NCBI RefSeq assembly: GCF_010500965.1
Contig: NZ_QVMI01000002.1
Location: 205,548-269,547, forward strand
Length of the DNA stretch: 64,000 nucleotides
Source: Bacteroides sp. 51
Lineage (GTDB): Bacteria > Bacteroidota > Bacteroidia > Bacteroidales > Bacteroidaceae
Direction of reading: 5' to 3'
How positions within the stretch are numbered: position 1 is the first letter of the stretch; each line of letters begins with the position of its first letter. Positions 25,920 through 34,615 of the stretch are shown here, one piece after another. Below the pieces are notes generated by a model that had not been told where the DNA came from, ran no database searches, and saw nothing but the letters and a program-made list of their open reading frames with translations. Both the position numbers and the translations under genes were made by a program.

Positions 25920-26837
25920 ATGAAATCTAGAAGTCGCTTATTGCTATTATTGACATTCTTTCTGATACTACCGAATATATCACATGCTCAGAAAAAAGGA
26001 AATGCAAAGAAAGATATTGCAATACAACTTTATTCTGTCAGAGAACGTATAGGAAGTCATGTTAGTAATCAATCAGGTAACTACAGTGTAGAATATGCAG
26101 CTATTTTAAAAGAGCTTGCACAAATAGGATATACAGCAGTTGAATCGGCTGGTTATCATGAAGGATTATTTTACGGAAGAAAGCCGGAGGTATTTAAGCA
26201 GGATGTAGAAGCTGCCGGACTGAAAGTATTATCTTCTCACTGTAACAAACATCTGACTGCGGAAGAACTAGCATCAGGAAATTTTTCCGAATCTCTAAAA
26301 TGGTGGGATGCGTGTATCGCAGCACACAAAGCTGCAGGTATGACCTATGTAGTAGTACCATGGCTTGGCACTCCCCAAACTGTTAAAGAGTTGAAAACCT
26401 ATTGTGATTACTATAATGAAATAGGTAGAAGATGCAAGCAGAACGGAATGAAGTTTGGCTATCATAACCATGCACATGAATTTGAAAAAGTTGAAAATAA
26501 AGTGGTGATGATGGATTATATGATAGAAAATACTGACCCGGAATATGTATTTATTGAAATGGATGTCTACTGGACGGTAGTAGGAAAGAGTAGTCCGGTT
26601 GATTATTTCAAGAAATATCCGAATCGCTTTACTGTTCTTCACATAAAAGACCATAGAGAAGTTGGACAAAGTGGAATGGTAGGCTTTGATGCTATCTTCA
26701 ATCATGCAGATGTAGCTGGAGTAAAACATATTGTTGTTGAACTGGAAGGTCATACAGAGGGTTTGGAGAAAGGTCTCAAAACAAGTATTGACTATCTGTT
26801 AAAGGCTCCTTTTGTAAAGGCTAGTTACGGCAAGTAG
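25920..26837 (+). CDS. Exported sugar phosphate isomerase/epimerase-like TIM barrel
   Basis: A 305-residue protein of the xylose-isomerase-like TIM-barrel family with a Sec signal (LLLLLTFFLILPNISHAQ). Typical elements are AIQLYSVRERIG at the first strand, GYHNHAHEFEKV with metal-binding His/Glu, FIEMDVYWTVV and VLHIKDHREVG. Export is unusual for a true sugar phosphate enzyme, so it more likely acts on a keto-sugar or its breakdown product. It is positioned as BT2156 and ends the operon. Confidence 0.87.
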   Translation: MKSRSRLLLLLTFFLILPNISHAQKKGNAKKDIAIQLYSVRERIGSHVSNQSGNYSVEYAAILKELAQIGYTAVESAGYHEGLFYGRKPEVFKQDVEAAGLKVLSSHCNKHLTAEELASGNFSESLKWWDACIAAHKAAGMTYVVVPWLGTPQTVKELKTYCDYYNEIGRRCKQNGMKFGYHNHAHEFEKVENKVVMMDYMIENTDPEYVFIEMDVYWTVVGKSSPVDYFKKYPNRFTVLHIKDHREVGQSGMVGFDAIFNHADVAGVKHIVVELEGHTEGLEKGLKTSIDYLLKAPFVKASYGK

Positions 26838-27160
26838 TCTTTTGTCATCAGACAATTCATGCCTATTTCCCTTATTATTAAGTCTTAACGGCTTAAATAT
26901 AACTTTGTGATTATTAATAAATTAGTTAGCTGGTTGCAACCAGCTAACTAAATATTTGTAGCTAAAAAGAATATTTTATTCAATTTGAGAGATTGATTTT
27001 AACCCTTCCGGAAATACCAAAATAGAAATGGCTAACTAAAATTTCTTTTCTTCTGAATGAATTCCATGTTGGCAGAAATTATCGAATACCTTCGCTCCTT
27101 CATTAATTCTACTAAGTGTTTATAACTCCAGTCTATTAACCTATTGACATATCCTATCCG
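26838..27160. other. Intergenic stretch holding a palindrome, no gene seen
   Basis: Apart from the 30-base palindrome at 26922-26951, the stretch has a lone TAACTTTG box near 26900 and a 19-codon frame from 27066, which I do not accept as a gene. Nothing else is recognised. Confidence 0.5.
26922..26951. repeat. Perfect 30-bp palindrome after the operon
   Basis: TTAGTTAGCTGGTTG is followed immediately by its exact reverse complement, with no loop. No T run follows, so an ordinary terminator is less likely; a dimeric protein-binding site or cruciform is possible. Confidence 0.75.
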
Positions 27161-27166
27161 CGATTA

Positions 27167-27198
27167 TTGAGAATCCGAAAACAATCTTTTTATATTTG
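27167..27198 (+). promoter_or_regulatory. Rubredoxin promoter
   Basis: TTG (27167-27169) and TATATTTG (27191-27198) are 21 bases apart, within the usual Bacteroides -33/-7 spacing, and 58 bases before the ATG. Confidence 0.7.
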
Positions 27199-27256
27199 TA
27201 CCAAGGAAGTAGCAATAATCTTCTTATATATATTAAACAATTAAAAAATAGTAGAT

Positions 27257-27418
27257 ATGAAAAAGTATGTATGTGAAGTATGTGGTTATGTATATGACCC
27301 TGCGTTAGGTGATCCTGATAGTGGAATAGAGCCCGGAACTGCTTTTGATGATATACCGGATGATTGGGTATGTCCACTCTGTGGAGTAGGGAAAGATGAT
27401 TTTGTTTTAGTTGATTGA
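27257..27418 (+). CDS. Rubredoxin
   Basis: A 53-residue protein that I translated from the sequence. It has the two rubredoxin knuckles, [12 protein letters not shown] and [11 protein letters not shown], which hold one iron by four cysteines, with the usual aromatic and acidic residues between (FDDIPDDW). It is a small cytoplasmic one-electron carrier, in anaerobes often serving peroxide or superoxide reduction. It has its own promoter upstream and a strong terminator downstream, so it is monocistronic. Confidence 0.97.
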   Translation: MKKYVCEVCGYVYDPALGDPDSGIEPGTAFDDIPDDWVCPLCGVGKDDFVLVD

Positions 27419-27494
27419 TTAGAAGAGTAGAGGTTAGATTATATATTGATTAGTTTTAGTACAACCCAGCCATGGCTTAGTACTTAATTAAATT

Positions 27495-27531
27495 GAAAAT
27501 CCGCATAAAAGATATCTTTATGCGGATTTTC
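27495..27531 (+). terminator. Terminator between rubredoxin and dinB
   Basis: GAAAATCCGCATAAA (27495-27509) pairs with TTTATGCGGATTTTC (27517-27531), a 15-base perfect stem with a 7-base loop. It lies 77 bases after the rubredoxin stop. Confidence 0.85.
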
Positions 27532-27558
27532 TTATTAAATTTGATCTACTCTTCTCTT

Positions 27559-28665
27559 ATGGACGATTTGAAAAAGATAATCCACATTGATATGGATGCA
27601 TTTTATGCCTCCGTAGAACAGCGCGATAATCCTGAGCTGAAAGGCAAACCTATTGCCGTAGGCTATTCCGAGGAGAGGGGAGTGGTGGCTGCCGCCAGTT
27701 ACGAAGCGCGTAAATACGGAGTACGTTCGACTATGCCATCTACAAGAGCCAAGCGTCTTTGTCCCGAATTGATATTCATTCCCGGCCGAATGGGAGTATA
27801 TAAAGAAGTGTCCCGGCAAATTCACGAAATATTCCATGAATACACTGATTTGATAGAACCTTTATCGCTCGATGAAGCTTTTCTGGATGTAACGGAAAAC
27901 AAACGGAATATTCTGTTGGCAGTCGACATTGCCAAAGAAATAAAGCACCGTATCTGTGAAGAACTGAACCTGGTTGCCTCTGCCGGGATTTCATATAATA
28001 AATTCCTGGCCAAAATCGCTTCCGATTATCGTAAACCCGACGGATTATGTACGATACATCCAAATCAGGCTATGGATTTTGTAGCCCGGTTGCCCATCGA
28101 ATCATTTTGGGGCGTTGGTCCGGTCACAGCAAAGAAAATGCATTCTTTAGGCGTACATAATGGTAAATTACTTCGAGAATGCTCTTTGGATATGCTAACC
28201 CGTCATTTTGGAAAAGTAGGGAGTATTTACTATGATTTTTCCCGCGCGATAGACCTTCGTCCGGTAGAAGCCGTGCGGGTGAGAAAATCTATAGGATGCG
28301 AAACAACACTGATGAAGGATATAACCAAAACCTCGGCTGTGATTATCGAACTATATCACATTGCTACAGAGCTTGTTGCACGCTTGCAACGCAATGGTTT
28401 TAGAGGGAATACGCTTACACTGAAGATCAAATTCCACGATTTTAATCAGATCACACGAAGCTACACTCAATCTCAAGACCTGACAACGCTCGATTTGATA
28501 CTCCCGCTGGCAAAACAATTATTAAAAGAAGTAGACTATAGTACACACCCCATACGGCTAATCGGACTATCTGTGTCTCATCCAAGAGATGAACACGAAG
28601 ATGTAGGTATGGAACGAAAAATGTGGGAGCAGTTAAGCTTCGAGTTTAGTGATTGGAAAGATTAG
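27559..28665 (+). CDS. dinB: DNA polymerase IV (Y-family, DinB)
   Basis: A 368-residue translesion polymerase. Palm motifs IHIDMDAFYASVEQRD and PLSLDEAFLDV carry the catalytic acids. Helix-hairpin-helix FWGVGPVTAKKMHSLG and a little-finger domain follow. Near the C-terminus QLSFEF looks like a beta-clamp binding peptide. I start at ATG 27559 (MDDLKKIIHID). The frame is open 22 codons upstream, but that part overlaps the terminator. The 3' end overlaps the convergent downstream gene by 20 bases. No LexA-like site was evident. Confidence 0.95.
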   Translation: MDDLKKIIHIDMDAFYASVEQRDNPELKGKPIAVGYSEERGVVAAASYEARKYGVRSTMPSTRAKRLCPELIFIPGRMGVYKEVSRQIHEIFHEYTDLIEPLSLDEAFLDVTENKRNILLAVDIAKEIKHRICEELNLVASAGISYNKFLAKIASDYRKPDGLCTIHPNQAMDFVARLPIESFWGVGPVTAKKMHSLGVHNGKLLRECSLDMLTRHFGKVGSIYYDFSRAIDLRPVEAVRVRKSIGCETTLMKDITKTSAVIIELYHIATELVARLQRNGFRGNTLTLKIKFHDFNQITRSYTQSQDLTTLDLILPLAKQLLKEVDYSTHPIRLIGLSVSHPRDEHEDVGMERKMWEQLSFEFSDWKD

Positions 28666-29293
28666 AAGACAACATGAAAATCGTAGGATTATCTTCTCTG
28701 CCATTGAGGCTCTTCTTTTTATAGTTGATTTTCATTATTGTCCGTGAATTTTCCGATAATAATATCATTGTATTCCGGGAATTCAGAAACCAACTTCCTT
28801 CCTTTTCGCTTCCATTTTTGGTCTGTAGCGTATAGGTGCGGTTAGGAGAAATGGTTAATGTATGGCCATTGCCGCTATAAGTTCCGGTCATTGGCTGGAT
28901 GCGGCGTTTGCTTTCGTTTATCTCTTTGATCTTCCTGATTATCAGATGAGTTTCGGGAGTTCCTTTAGCATTTAATTGAGGAGATAAATACCCTAAAAGC
29001 TTCACGTGAACAGGTATTCCTTTCTTCTTATTTATCTGCGGATACTCGGTACTGATCATCGCTTCCATTCCAGTCATATCTACAGGAATGATCGCTCCGG
29101 AAATGGATTCCTCGAAAAAAGTAGAATGATTAGAATAACAGAGATTACCTTCAAAGTATTGTTCGGTCGTTTGGGAGATTGTACTCATGTCCACATCTGC
29201 TATATCTTTAGACGAAGTTGCGCTATAACATAACAATACTAATATACATAGCACTGTAGATATAATGATAGTGTTGGTGGCAACTCTTTTCAT
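28646..29293 (-). CDS. Exported protein with NlpE-like C-terminal region
   Basis: A 215-residue protein starting at ATG 29291-29293 (MKRVATNTIIISTVLC), with a signal/anchor helix up to residue about 23. The middle reads SGAIIPVDMTGMEAMISTEY, KKGIPVHVKLLGYLSP and THLIIRKI. A second part has MTGTYSGNGHTLTISPNRTY, LQTKNGSEKEGSWFL. This double layout (small barrel plus a repeat of the T-x-x-G-x-Y type) recalls NlpE-like or META-like envelope proteins, but I am not sure. It converges on dinB. Confidence 0.6.
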   Translation of the reverse strand: MKRVATNTIIISTVLCILVLLCYSATSSKDIADVDMSTISQTTEQYFEGNLCYSNHSTFFEESISGAIIPVDMTGMEAMISTEYPQINKKKGIPVHVKLLGYLSPQLNAKGTPETHLIIRKIKEINESKRRIQPMTGTYSGNGHTLTISPNRTYTLQTKNGSEKEGSWFLNSRNTMILLSENSRTIMKINYKKKSLNGREDNPTIFMLSSNLSNH

Positions 29294-29403
29294 AGCAAAA
29301 CAATTAGAGCACTGGTGTGCAATAGGTTTCAAACGACACAAATATACAAATAAAAAAACACAAAGAATAAGATTTGCAATAAAAGGGAAGAAAAAGACAA
29401 TAA

Positions 29404-29434
29404 AAAAGAGGAATCTGCAACAGATTCCTCTTTT
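29404..29434 (-). terminator. Terminator of the 47-residue gene
   Basis: AAAAGAGGAATCTG and CAGATTCCTCTTTT pair over 14 bases with a 3-base loop. On the minus strand the stem is followed by TTTTTTA. It lies 21 bases after the small gene's stop. Confidence 0.85.
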
Positions 29435-29455
29435 AAAATATAGTTAGGTGTGTAT

Positions 29456-29599
29456 TTACATGGCCAACTGTTTTGCCAACAGTTTTTGGAGTTTGCCATT
29501 CAGAAGCTGGCACATTGTCCCATTTCCCATTGCCTGGTATCTCTTAATGCGATACTGCAACATCATAATTTCATTTGCATTTGTTTTCATAATTTTCAT
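29456..29599 (-). CDS. Small Met/Lys/Gln-rich protein of 47 residues
   Basis: I read this gene directly. It begins MKIMKTNANEIMMLQYRIKR and ends KLLAKQLAM, basic and amphipathic-helical (charge about +7). An inner ATG at 29588-29590 would give 44 residues. A strong terminator follows 21 bases after the stop, and a TATCTTTG -7 box (complement of 29667-29674) lies upstream, leaving a leader of about 60 bases. An independent promoter, compact frame and terminator support a real gene. I do not recognise the product; a small nucleic-acid- or membrane-binding peptide is possible. Confidence 0.65.
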   Translation of the reverse strand: MKIMKTNANEIMMLQYRIKRYQAMGNGTMCQLLNGKLQKLLAKQLAM

Positions 29600-29666
29600 C
29601 TTTCTTTTAATTTGTTCCTCACGTTTTGAAGAACGGTTTTACATCTTTCTTTTCTTATTAACGTTA

Positions 29667-29674
29667 CAAAGATA
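29667..29674 (-). promoter_or_regulatory. Candidate -7 box for the 47-residue gene
   Basis: On the minus strand the sequence is TATCTTTG. No clean TTG lies about 20 bases upstream. Confidence 0.5.
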
Positions 29675-29781
29675 CGAAAAGTTCACGAATAATATGTTTT
29701 AAAACATAAAAATTTGGTGTTTGATGGTTTTTATCTCTTTAAAATGGCATTAAAGTGGTCTGTTGTTACGTTTATATTACA

Positions 29782-29789
29782 TAACTTTG
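29782..29789 (+). promoter_or_regulatory. -7 box of the YfcC-type transporter gene
   Basis: TAACTTTG lies 23 bases before ATG 29813. Because it is inside the longer open frame, it supports the later start codon. Confidence 0.55.
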
Positions 29790-29812
29790 TGCACCATCAT
29801 TTAACGATTGCT

Positions 29813-31408
29813 ATGCTGAAGAAAATCCCACATACCTATACGATAATCTGTACCGTGATTCTGTTCTGTGCCGTGCTTTCATGGATTATTCCTGCCGGAG
29901 AGTATGCCCGGCAAACGGTAGAGGTCAATGGAGTATCCCGAACGGTAATTGTAGATCACTCCTTTCACGCTGTTCAGCAAACGCCTCAAACCTGGCAGGT
30001 ATTCAGTTCCTTGCTTGAAGGTTTCGAACGACAGGCTGGTATTATTGCTTTTCTGTTAATTATAGGTGGTGCTTTTCAGATCATGAACAGTAGCCGGGCA
30101 ATTGATGCCGGGATTTTTTCTTTCCTGAATTATACGAAAGGGTTGGAAAAACACCGCATTATTAAACGGGTAGGGGTGAATAACGTAGTTATTGCTTCTG
30201 TCATCACCTTGTTTAGCCTGTTCGGTGCCGTATTTGGTATGAGTGAAGAAACGCTGGCGTTTGTCATCATTATAGTACCTTTGGCTATATCTATGGGTTA
30301 TGATTCCATCACCGGTATATGTATGGTATATGTAGCTGCGCATGTCGGTTTCTCCGGTGCTGTACTTAATCCGTTTACTATCGGGATTGCACAGGGATTG
30401 TCGGATTTACCCCTATTCTCTGGTTTTGAGTATCGTTTATTATGCTGGTTTATTCTAACTGCGACATTAATTGCCATTGTCTTGCGTTATGCCGGGCGAA
30501 TAAAGAAAAATCCCAAGAAGTCGTTAATGTATGAAGCCGATGCGTATTGGCGCAAACGTGGTGAACATGCTGCTGAGCAGATTGATTATAAGACCACTCC
30601 TTCAGCCTGGATTGTTTACGGACTGATATTAGTCGCATTGATTGCATTCTCAGTTGTTTATCCGCAGAGTACCTTTACATTGGGCGAATATGCTTTTAGT
30701 TGCTATGCTTTGCCTGTTTCTACCGTACTTTTTGCCTTGTTTGGGCTTCTGGGACTACGAAAGTCTAATCACTTCTTCATCCTGTCTTTATTGGGATTCA
30801 CCATCCTGTTCCTTGTTATCGGGGTGATGGCACACGGATGGTATCTGTCCGAGATCTCTGCTATATTCCTGGCTATGGGTGTGTTGTCGGGATTTGCTAA
30901 TAGCGAAAAGACAGATACGATCATCAAGCAGTTTATGGATGGGGCAAAGGATATGCTGTCGGCTGCTATTGTTGTGGGGTTAGCTGGTGGAATTATTCAA
31001 ATCCTTCAAAACGGACATATTATCGATCCCATCCTTCACTCTTTGGCATCGTTAATGGGAGAGGCCGGGAAACTTGTTTCTTTGGGAGCTATGTACCTGA
31101 TTCAAACCCTGATAAATCTGATCATTCCATCCGGTTCGGCCAAGGCTGCGTTGACTATGCCGATTATGGCTCCATTTTCTGATGTGATAGGTATTTCCCG
31201 CCAGGCTACGGTAATGGCTTTTCAGTTTGGCGATGGTTTTACGAATATGATTACCCCTACATCGGCTGTACTGATGGGAGCATTAGGTATTGCCCGTATT
31301 CCCTATGAAGTCTGGGTGAAATGGTTCTGGCGTATATTGCTGTTCTTTATTATCCTGGGAATGGTGCTACTGATCCCGACAGCTTTATTACCATTGAATG
31401 GCTTCTAA
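29813..31408 (+). CDS. YfcC-family transporter
   Basis: A 531-residue polytopic protein with about 12 membrane helices. It belongs to the YfcC/AbgT-like group, formerly annotated as C4-dicarboxylate or arginine/ornithine carriers. Family marks are SWIIPAGEYARQ near the N-terminus, FGAVFGMSEETLAF, FSGAVLNPFTIGIAQGLSDL, and NLIIPSGSAKAALTMPIMAP plus FQFGDGFTNMITPTSAVLMG near the C-terminus. I start at MLKKIPHTY because a promoter -7 box lies within the longer frame. Its 3' end overlaps the convergent cutC by 21 bases. Substrate unknown; an amino acid or peptide is likeliest. Confidence 0.87.
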   Translation: MLKKIPHTYTIICTVILFCAVLSWIIPAGEYARQTVEVNGVSRTVIVDHSFHAVQQTPQTWQVFSSLLEGFERQAGIIAFLLIIGGAFQIMNSSRAIDAGIFSFLNYTKGLEKHRIIKRVGVNNVVIASVITLFSLFGAVFGMSEETLAFVIIIVPLAISMGYDSITGICMVYVAAHVGFSGAVLNPFTIGIAQGLSDLPLFSGFEYRLLCWFILTATLIAIVLRYAGRIKKNPKKSLMYEADAYWRKRGEHAAEQIDYKTTPSAWIVYGLILVALIAFSVVYPQSTFTLGEYAFSCYALPVSTVLFALFGLLGLRKSNHFFILSLLGFTILFLVIGVMAHGWYLSEISAIFLAMGVLSGFANSEKTDTIIKQFMDGAKDMLSAAIVVGLAGGIIQILQNGHIIDPILHSLASLMGEAGKLVSLGAMYLIQTLINLIIPSGSAKAALTMPIMAPFSDVIGISRQATVMAFQFGDGFTNMITPTSAVLMGALGIARIPYEVWVKWFWRILLFFIILGMVLLIPTALLPLNGF

Positions 31409-32140
31409 AGCGTTAATCGTTTCTCGTACTCGTTGTGCAGTAGTTACGCTTTGCATGTATTCATCGGGCATTCCGGGACTATTCATTGAGACTTGCGTAC
31501 TTCGGTGAATCATGTTGCTGTTCCGGTTTTCGCGGGCAGAGAAATGAAATTCTTTGGCTCCGCTTTCCATAGCTATCTGGCGTATATTGCTTTTGTTGAT
31601 CCCACTTCCAGGAAGGGTGATGATGCGGTTGTTTGCTTTTTGGATTAACTCTTTTATTAATGAGAGGCCTTGCAATGCTGTTGGCTGCTGACCCGAGGTA
31701 AGGATACGGTTTACTCCAAGTTCAATCAGATCATTCAGGGCTAGATATGGATCGGCGCAAACATCAAATGCCCGGTGGAAAGTTACGGATAACCCTTGAG
31801 CGGATTCTATCAATCGTTTCGTTTTAGTTTTATCAATATGTCCATTGGGTGTCAGGCAGCCGAATACCACACCATCTACTCCAAGTTGATGTGCCATCTG
31901 AATATCTCTTTCCATGATCTGTATTTCCTGTTCTGTATACAGGAAATCACCACCCCGTGGACGGATGATAACATGAAGTTTGATATCAAGTAATTCTCTG
32001 GCCATAGCAATTTCTCCATACGAAGGGGTGGTTCCGCCTTCCGGTATTCCGGCGCAAAGCTCTACACGATGGGCGCCACCTTCTTGTGCTGCCAGGCAGC
32101 TTTCAACTGAGTTGGCACATATTTCGAATTGATAGTTCAT
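31388..32140 (-). CDS. cutC: CutC family protein
   Basis: A 250-residue CutC TIM-barrel protein. The N-terminus QFEICANSVESCLAAQEGGA and the strand VELCAGIPEGGTTPS are diagnostic, with VIIRPRGGDFLY, VFGCLTPNGHID and VTFHRAFDVCADP following. CutC was named for copper homeostasis; its biochemical role remains debated. No copper-related neighbour is present, so the name is by homology only. The gene converges with the YfcC transporter. Confidence 0.95.
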   Translation of the reverse strand: MNYQFEICANSVESCLAAQEGGAHRVELCAGIPEGGTTPSYGEIAMARELLDIKLHVIIRPRGGDFLYTEQEIQIMERDIQMAHQLGVDGVVFGCLTPNGHIDKTKTKRLIESAQGLSVTFHRAFDVCADPYLALNDLIELGVNRILTSGQQPTALQGLSLIKELIQKANNRIITLPGSGINKSNIRQIAMESGAKEFHFSARENRNSNMIHRSTQVSMNSPGMPDEYMQSVTTAQRVRETINALEAIQW

Positions 32141-32161
32141 TTTGGTAGAGGGGTATTAAAA

Positions 32162-32352
32162 AGCTGTCTCAGAACTCCTCATTTTCAAGAGGGAGGCTGT
32201 GTAAAACTCTGGAATAAATACGTCATTGCGAACCGTAGGTGAAGCAATCCAGTTCACAGGATATATAATCTGGATTGCTTCGTTCCTCGCAATGACGAAT
32301 GGGAGTTTTTACACAGCCTCCCTCCAAAGAGTGAGGAGTTTTTAGACAGCCT
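32162..32352. repeat. Three-tier nested inverted repeat (about 190 bp)
   Basis: Three nested arm pairs are seen. The outer pair is 32162-32181 with 32331-32352 (ACTCCTCA against its complement). The middle pair, GAGGGAGGCTGTGTAAAACTC, is 32189-32209 with 32303-32324. The inner pair is 32221-32252 with 32270-32297, containing CGTCATTGCG and GAAGCAATCCAG. The inner sequence resembles a repeat seen widely across bacterial genomes. It fills the gap between cutC and rny. Confidence 0.9.
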
Positions 32353-32360
32353 CTAACTTT

Positions 32361-33896
32361 TTACTTCGCAAAGCTCACAGCACGCGTTTCGCGTATTACT
32401 GTGATTTTCACTTGTCCCGGATAAGTCATTTCATCCTGAATCTTCTTAGCGATTTCTCCGGATAGACTTTCGGTTTGTTTATCGTCAATCTTGTCGGCTC
32501 CTACGATAACACGTAGCTCACGACCCGCCTGGATGGCATAAGTCTTGGTCACACCAGGATAAGCCATTGCCAACTGTTCAAGATCGTTCAAACGTTTGAT
32601 GTATGCTTCAACAATTTCGCGGCGTGCACCAGGGCGTGCTCCCGAAATAGCGTCACAAACCTGTACGATAGGGGCAAGTAAGCTGGTCATTTCGGTTTCA
32701 TCATGGTGAGCACCGATTGCATTGCAGATGTCCGGCTTCTCTTTATATCTTTCGGCCAGTTTCATACCCAGAAGTGCGTGTGGCAATTCCGGCTCTTCAT
32801 CGGGCACTTTACCAATATCGTGTAATAATCCGGCACGTTTTGCTTTCTTCGGATTAAGACCAAGTTCAGATGCCATCACAGCACAAAGGTTGGCTGTTTC
32901 GCGGGCATGTTGTAACAAGTTCTGTCCGTAAGACGAACGGTATTTCATTTTACCGATAATACGGATCAATTCAGGGTGTAAGCCGTGAATACCCAAGTCG
33001 ATTGTTGTGCGCTTACCGGTTTCGATGATTTCTTCTTCTACCTGTTTGCGTACTTTGGCTACTACTTCCTCGATGCGTGCAGGGTGGATACGGCCGTCAA
33101 TAACCAGTTGATGCAGAGCCAGACGGGCAATTTCACGACGTACCGGGTCGAATGCCGAAAGAACGATAGCTTCAGGGGTATCATCAACAACGATTTCCAC
33201 TCCGGTAGCAGCTTCAAGCGCGCGGATGTTGCGTCCTTCGCGTCCGATGATACGTCCTTTAATTTCGTCTGATTCGATATGGAATACGGTAACAGAGTTT
33301 TCGATGGCCGTTTCTGTAGCCACACGCTGTATGGATTGTACTACGATGCGTTTGGCTTCTTTGTTGGCCGTCAACTTGGCATCATCCATAATGTCGTTTA
33401 TGTACGAGTGTGCCATTGTTTTGGCTTCTTCTTTCAGAGATTCTACCAGGCGTTCTTTGGCTTCTTCTGCCGATAATCCGGAGATGGTTTCCAGTTTATT
33501 GATTTCCTGCTGTTGCAGTTTGTCCAGTTCTTCTTTCTTCTTATCTACGATAACCAGTTGGTTCTCCAGGTTTTCCCTGATAGAGTCTGCTTCATTCTTT
33601 TTACGTTGAACTTCTTCCTGGCGTTGGTTGATCACCATTTCGCGTTGTTTCAACTTATTTTCGGCTTGCTGGATCTTTTGGTTGCGTATTGAAACCTCTT
33701 TCTCAAGATCCGCTTTCTTATTGAGGAATTTCTCTTTTACCTCAAGCAGTTTGTTCTTTTTAATAACTTCTGCTTCAACCTCTGCTTCCTTTAGCACACT
33801 GTTGTATTTGGATTTCAGCACGTATCTGAACAATACGAAGCCAATGATTCCTCCTACAAGTAAGCATGCAACGGATGCTACTATTATTGCTGTCAT
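32361..33896 (-). CDS. rny: Ribonuclease Y
   Basis: A 511-residue membrane-anchored endoribonuclease that starts mRNA decay. It has an N-terminal helix ([20 protein letters not shown]), a long coiled coil (about 35-200), a KH RNA-binding domain ([19 protein letters not shown]) and an HD catalytic domain ([16 protein letters not shown], then LLHDIGK with the His-Asp). I use ATG 33894-33896. The 19 codons upstream in frame lie across the terminator hairpin. It follows zapB-like and zapA on the same strand but is partly insulated by that hairpin. Confidence 0.96.
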   Translation of the reverse strand: MTAIIVASVACLLVGGIIGFVLFRYVLKSKYNSVLKEAEVEAEVIKKNKLLEVKEKFLNKKADLEKEVSIRNQKIQQAENKLKQREMVINQRQEEVQRKKNEADSIRENLENQLVIVDKKKEELDKLQQQEINKLETISGLSAEEAKERLVESLKEEAKTMAHSYINDIMDDAKLTANKEAKRIVVQSIQRVATETAIENSVTVFHIESDEIKGRIIGREGRNIRALEAATGVEIVVDDTPEAIVLSAFDPVRREIARLALHQLVIDGRIHPARIEEVVAKVRKQVEEEIIETGKRTTIDLGIHGLHPELIRIIGKMKYRSSYGQNLLQHARETANLCAVMASELGLNPKKAKRAGLLHDIGKVPDEEPELPHALLGMKLAERYKEKPDICNAIGAHHDETEMTSLLAPIVQVCDAISGARPGARREIVEAYIKRLNDLEQLAMAYPGVTKTYAIQAGRELRVIVGADKIDDKQTESLSGEIAKKIQDEMTYPGQVKITVIRETRAVSFAK

Positions 33897-33920
33897 TAGA
33901 ATTAATTTATTATATAAATA

Positions 33921-33973
33921 AAAACGCACCACCGGACACTCATTACACATCATGAGTCTCCCAGTAGTGCGTG
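33921..33973 (-). terminator. Terminator or attenuator between zapA and rny
   Basis: On the minus strand ACGCACTAC pairs with GTGGTGCGT, and the inner GAGACTCAT with ATGAGTGTC, followed by TTTTTA. The stem lies 24 bases after the zapA stop and 25 bases before the rny ATG, so it could tune read-through into rny. Confidence 0.75.
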
Positions 33974-33997
33974 GATTTTCTTTTATTGGTTGAGGTA

Positions 33998-34291
33998 TTA
34001 CTCGCTTCTGAAATAATCTTCGAGTACTCCTGTCAATTCTTTAATCTTTTCCGTATACGGTACCGTATCATTTATTTCTTTTTCCTTCAGAGCTTCCAAT
34101 GAGAACTGATAGGCTACCATGACTAAGATTTTCTCCAAATCCACAGTAGGGAACTTTTTACGGCGCTCATTAATTAGGAAATTGACTTGCTGTGCAGCTT
34201 TCCTTACCATTTCTTCGTCATCTAAACTTTGGATGAAGACAGGGTAAGTACCATCTGCCATATGCAGGTTTATCTTTATTTTATCGTTCAT
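33998..34291 (-). CDS. zapA: Cell division protein ZapA
   Basis: A 97-residue ZapA, which bundles FtsZ filaments at midcell. The N-terminal beta-hairpin domain ([20 protein letters not shown]) is followed by the family helix with [17 protein letters not shown] and a C-terminal dimerising coiled coil. It lies 11 bases after the zapB-like gene, in one transcript. Confidence 0.93.
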   Translation of the reverse strand: MNDKIKINLHMADGTYPVFIQSLDDEEMVRKAAQQVNFLINERRKKFPTVDLEKILVMVAYQFSLEALKEKEINDTVPYTEKIKELTGVLEDYFRSE

Positions 34292-34302
34292 ACATCAGGG
34301 CT

Positions 34303-34596
34303 TTATTCATTCAATAGAGCGATGCACTTATCGACTTCACGCACTAATTTTGACAATCGCAGCTTCGTTTCTTTTACGTCACTGCCGTTAAGGCTGATTG
34401 TCGTAGCTGTTTTTAGGTTAGTGTAGTTCGTCTTTAGCTGCCCGATTTCTTCCAACATCTTGACCTTTTCTTCTTTTTGCTCTTCAAGAAGTTGTTTTAA
34501 TCTGTTATTTTCACGTTTCAATTCGTCGTGTAAATAGATTAAATGTCTAAGTCGGGCTTCAAAAGTACTTAATAACTTTTTTTCTTCTTCTGTCAT
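34303..34596 (-). CDS. ZapB-like coiled-coil protein
   Basis: A 97-residue soluble protein made largely of coiled coil (LKRENNRLKQLLEEQKEEKV, then IGQLKTNYTNLKTATT), ending in a short helix REVDKCIALLNE. The position immediately before zapA and the size suggest a ZapB-like division partner. Sequence alone does not prove this, because coiled coils resemble each other. A -33/-7 promoter ends 20 bases upstream of its ATG. Confidence 0.72.
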   Translation of the reverse strand: MTEEEKKLLSTFEARLRHLIYLHDELKRENNRLKQLLEEQKEEKVKMLEEIGQLKTNYTNLKTATTISLNGSDVKETKLRLSKLVREVDKCIALLNE

Positions 34597-34615
34597 TCTA
34601 CACCAAAATTGTACA

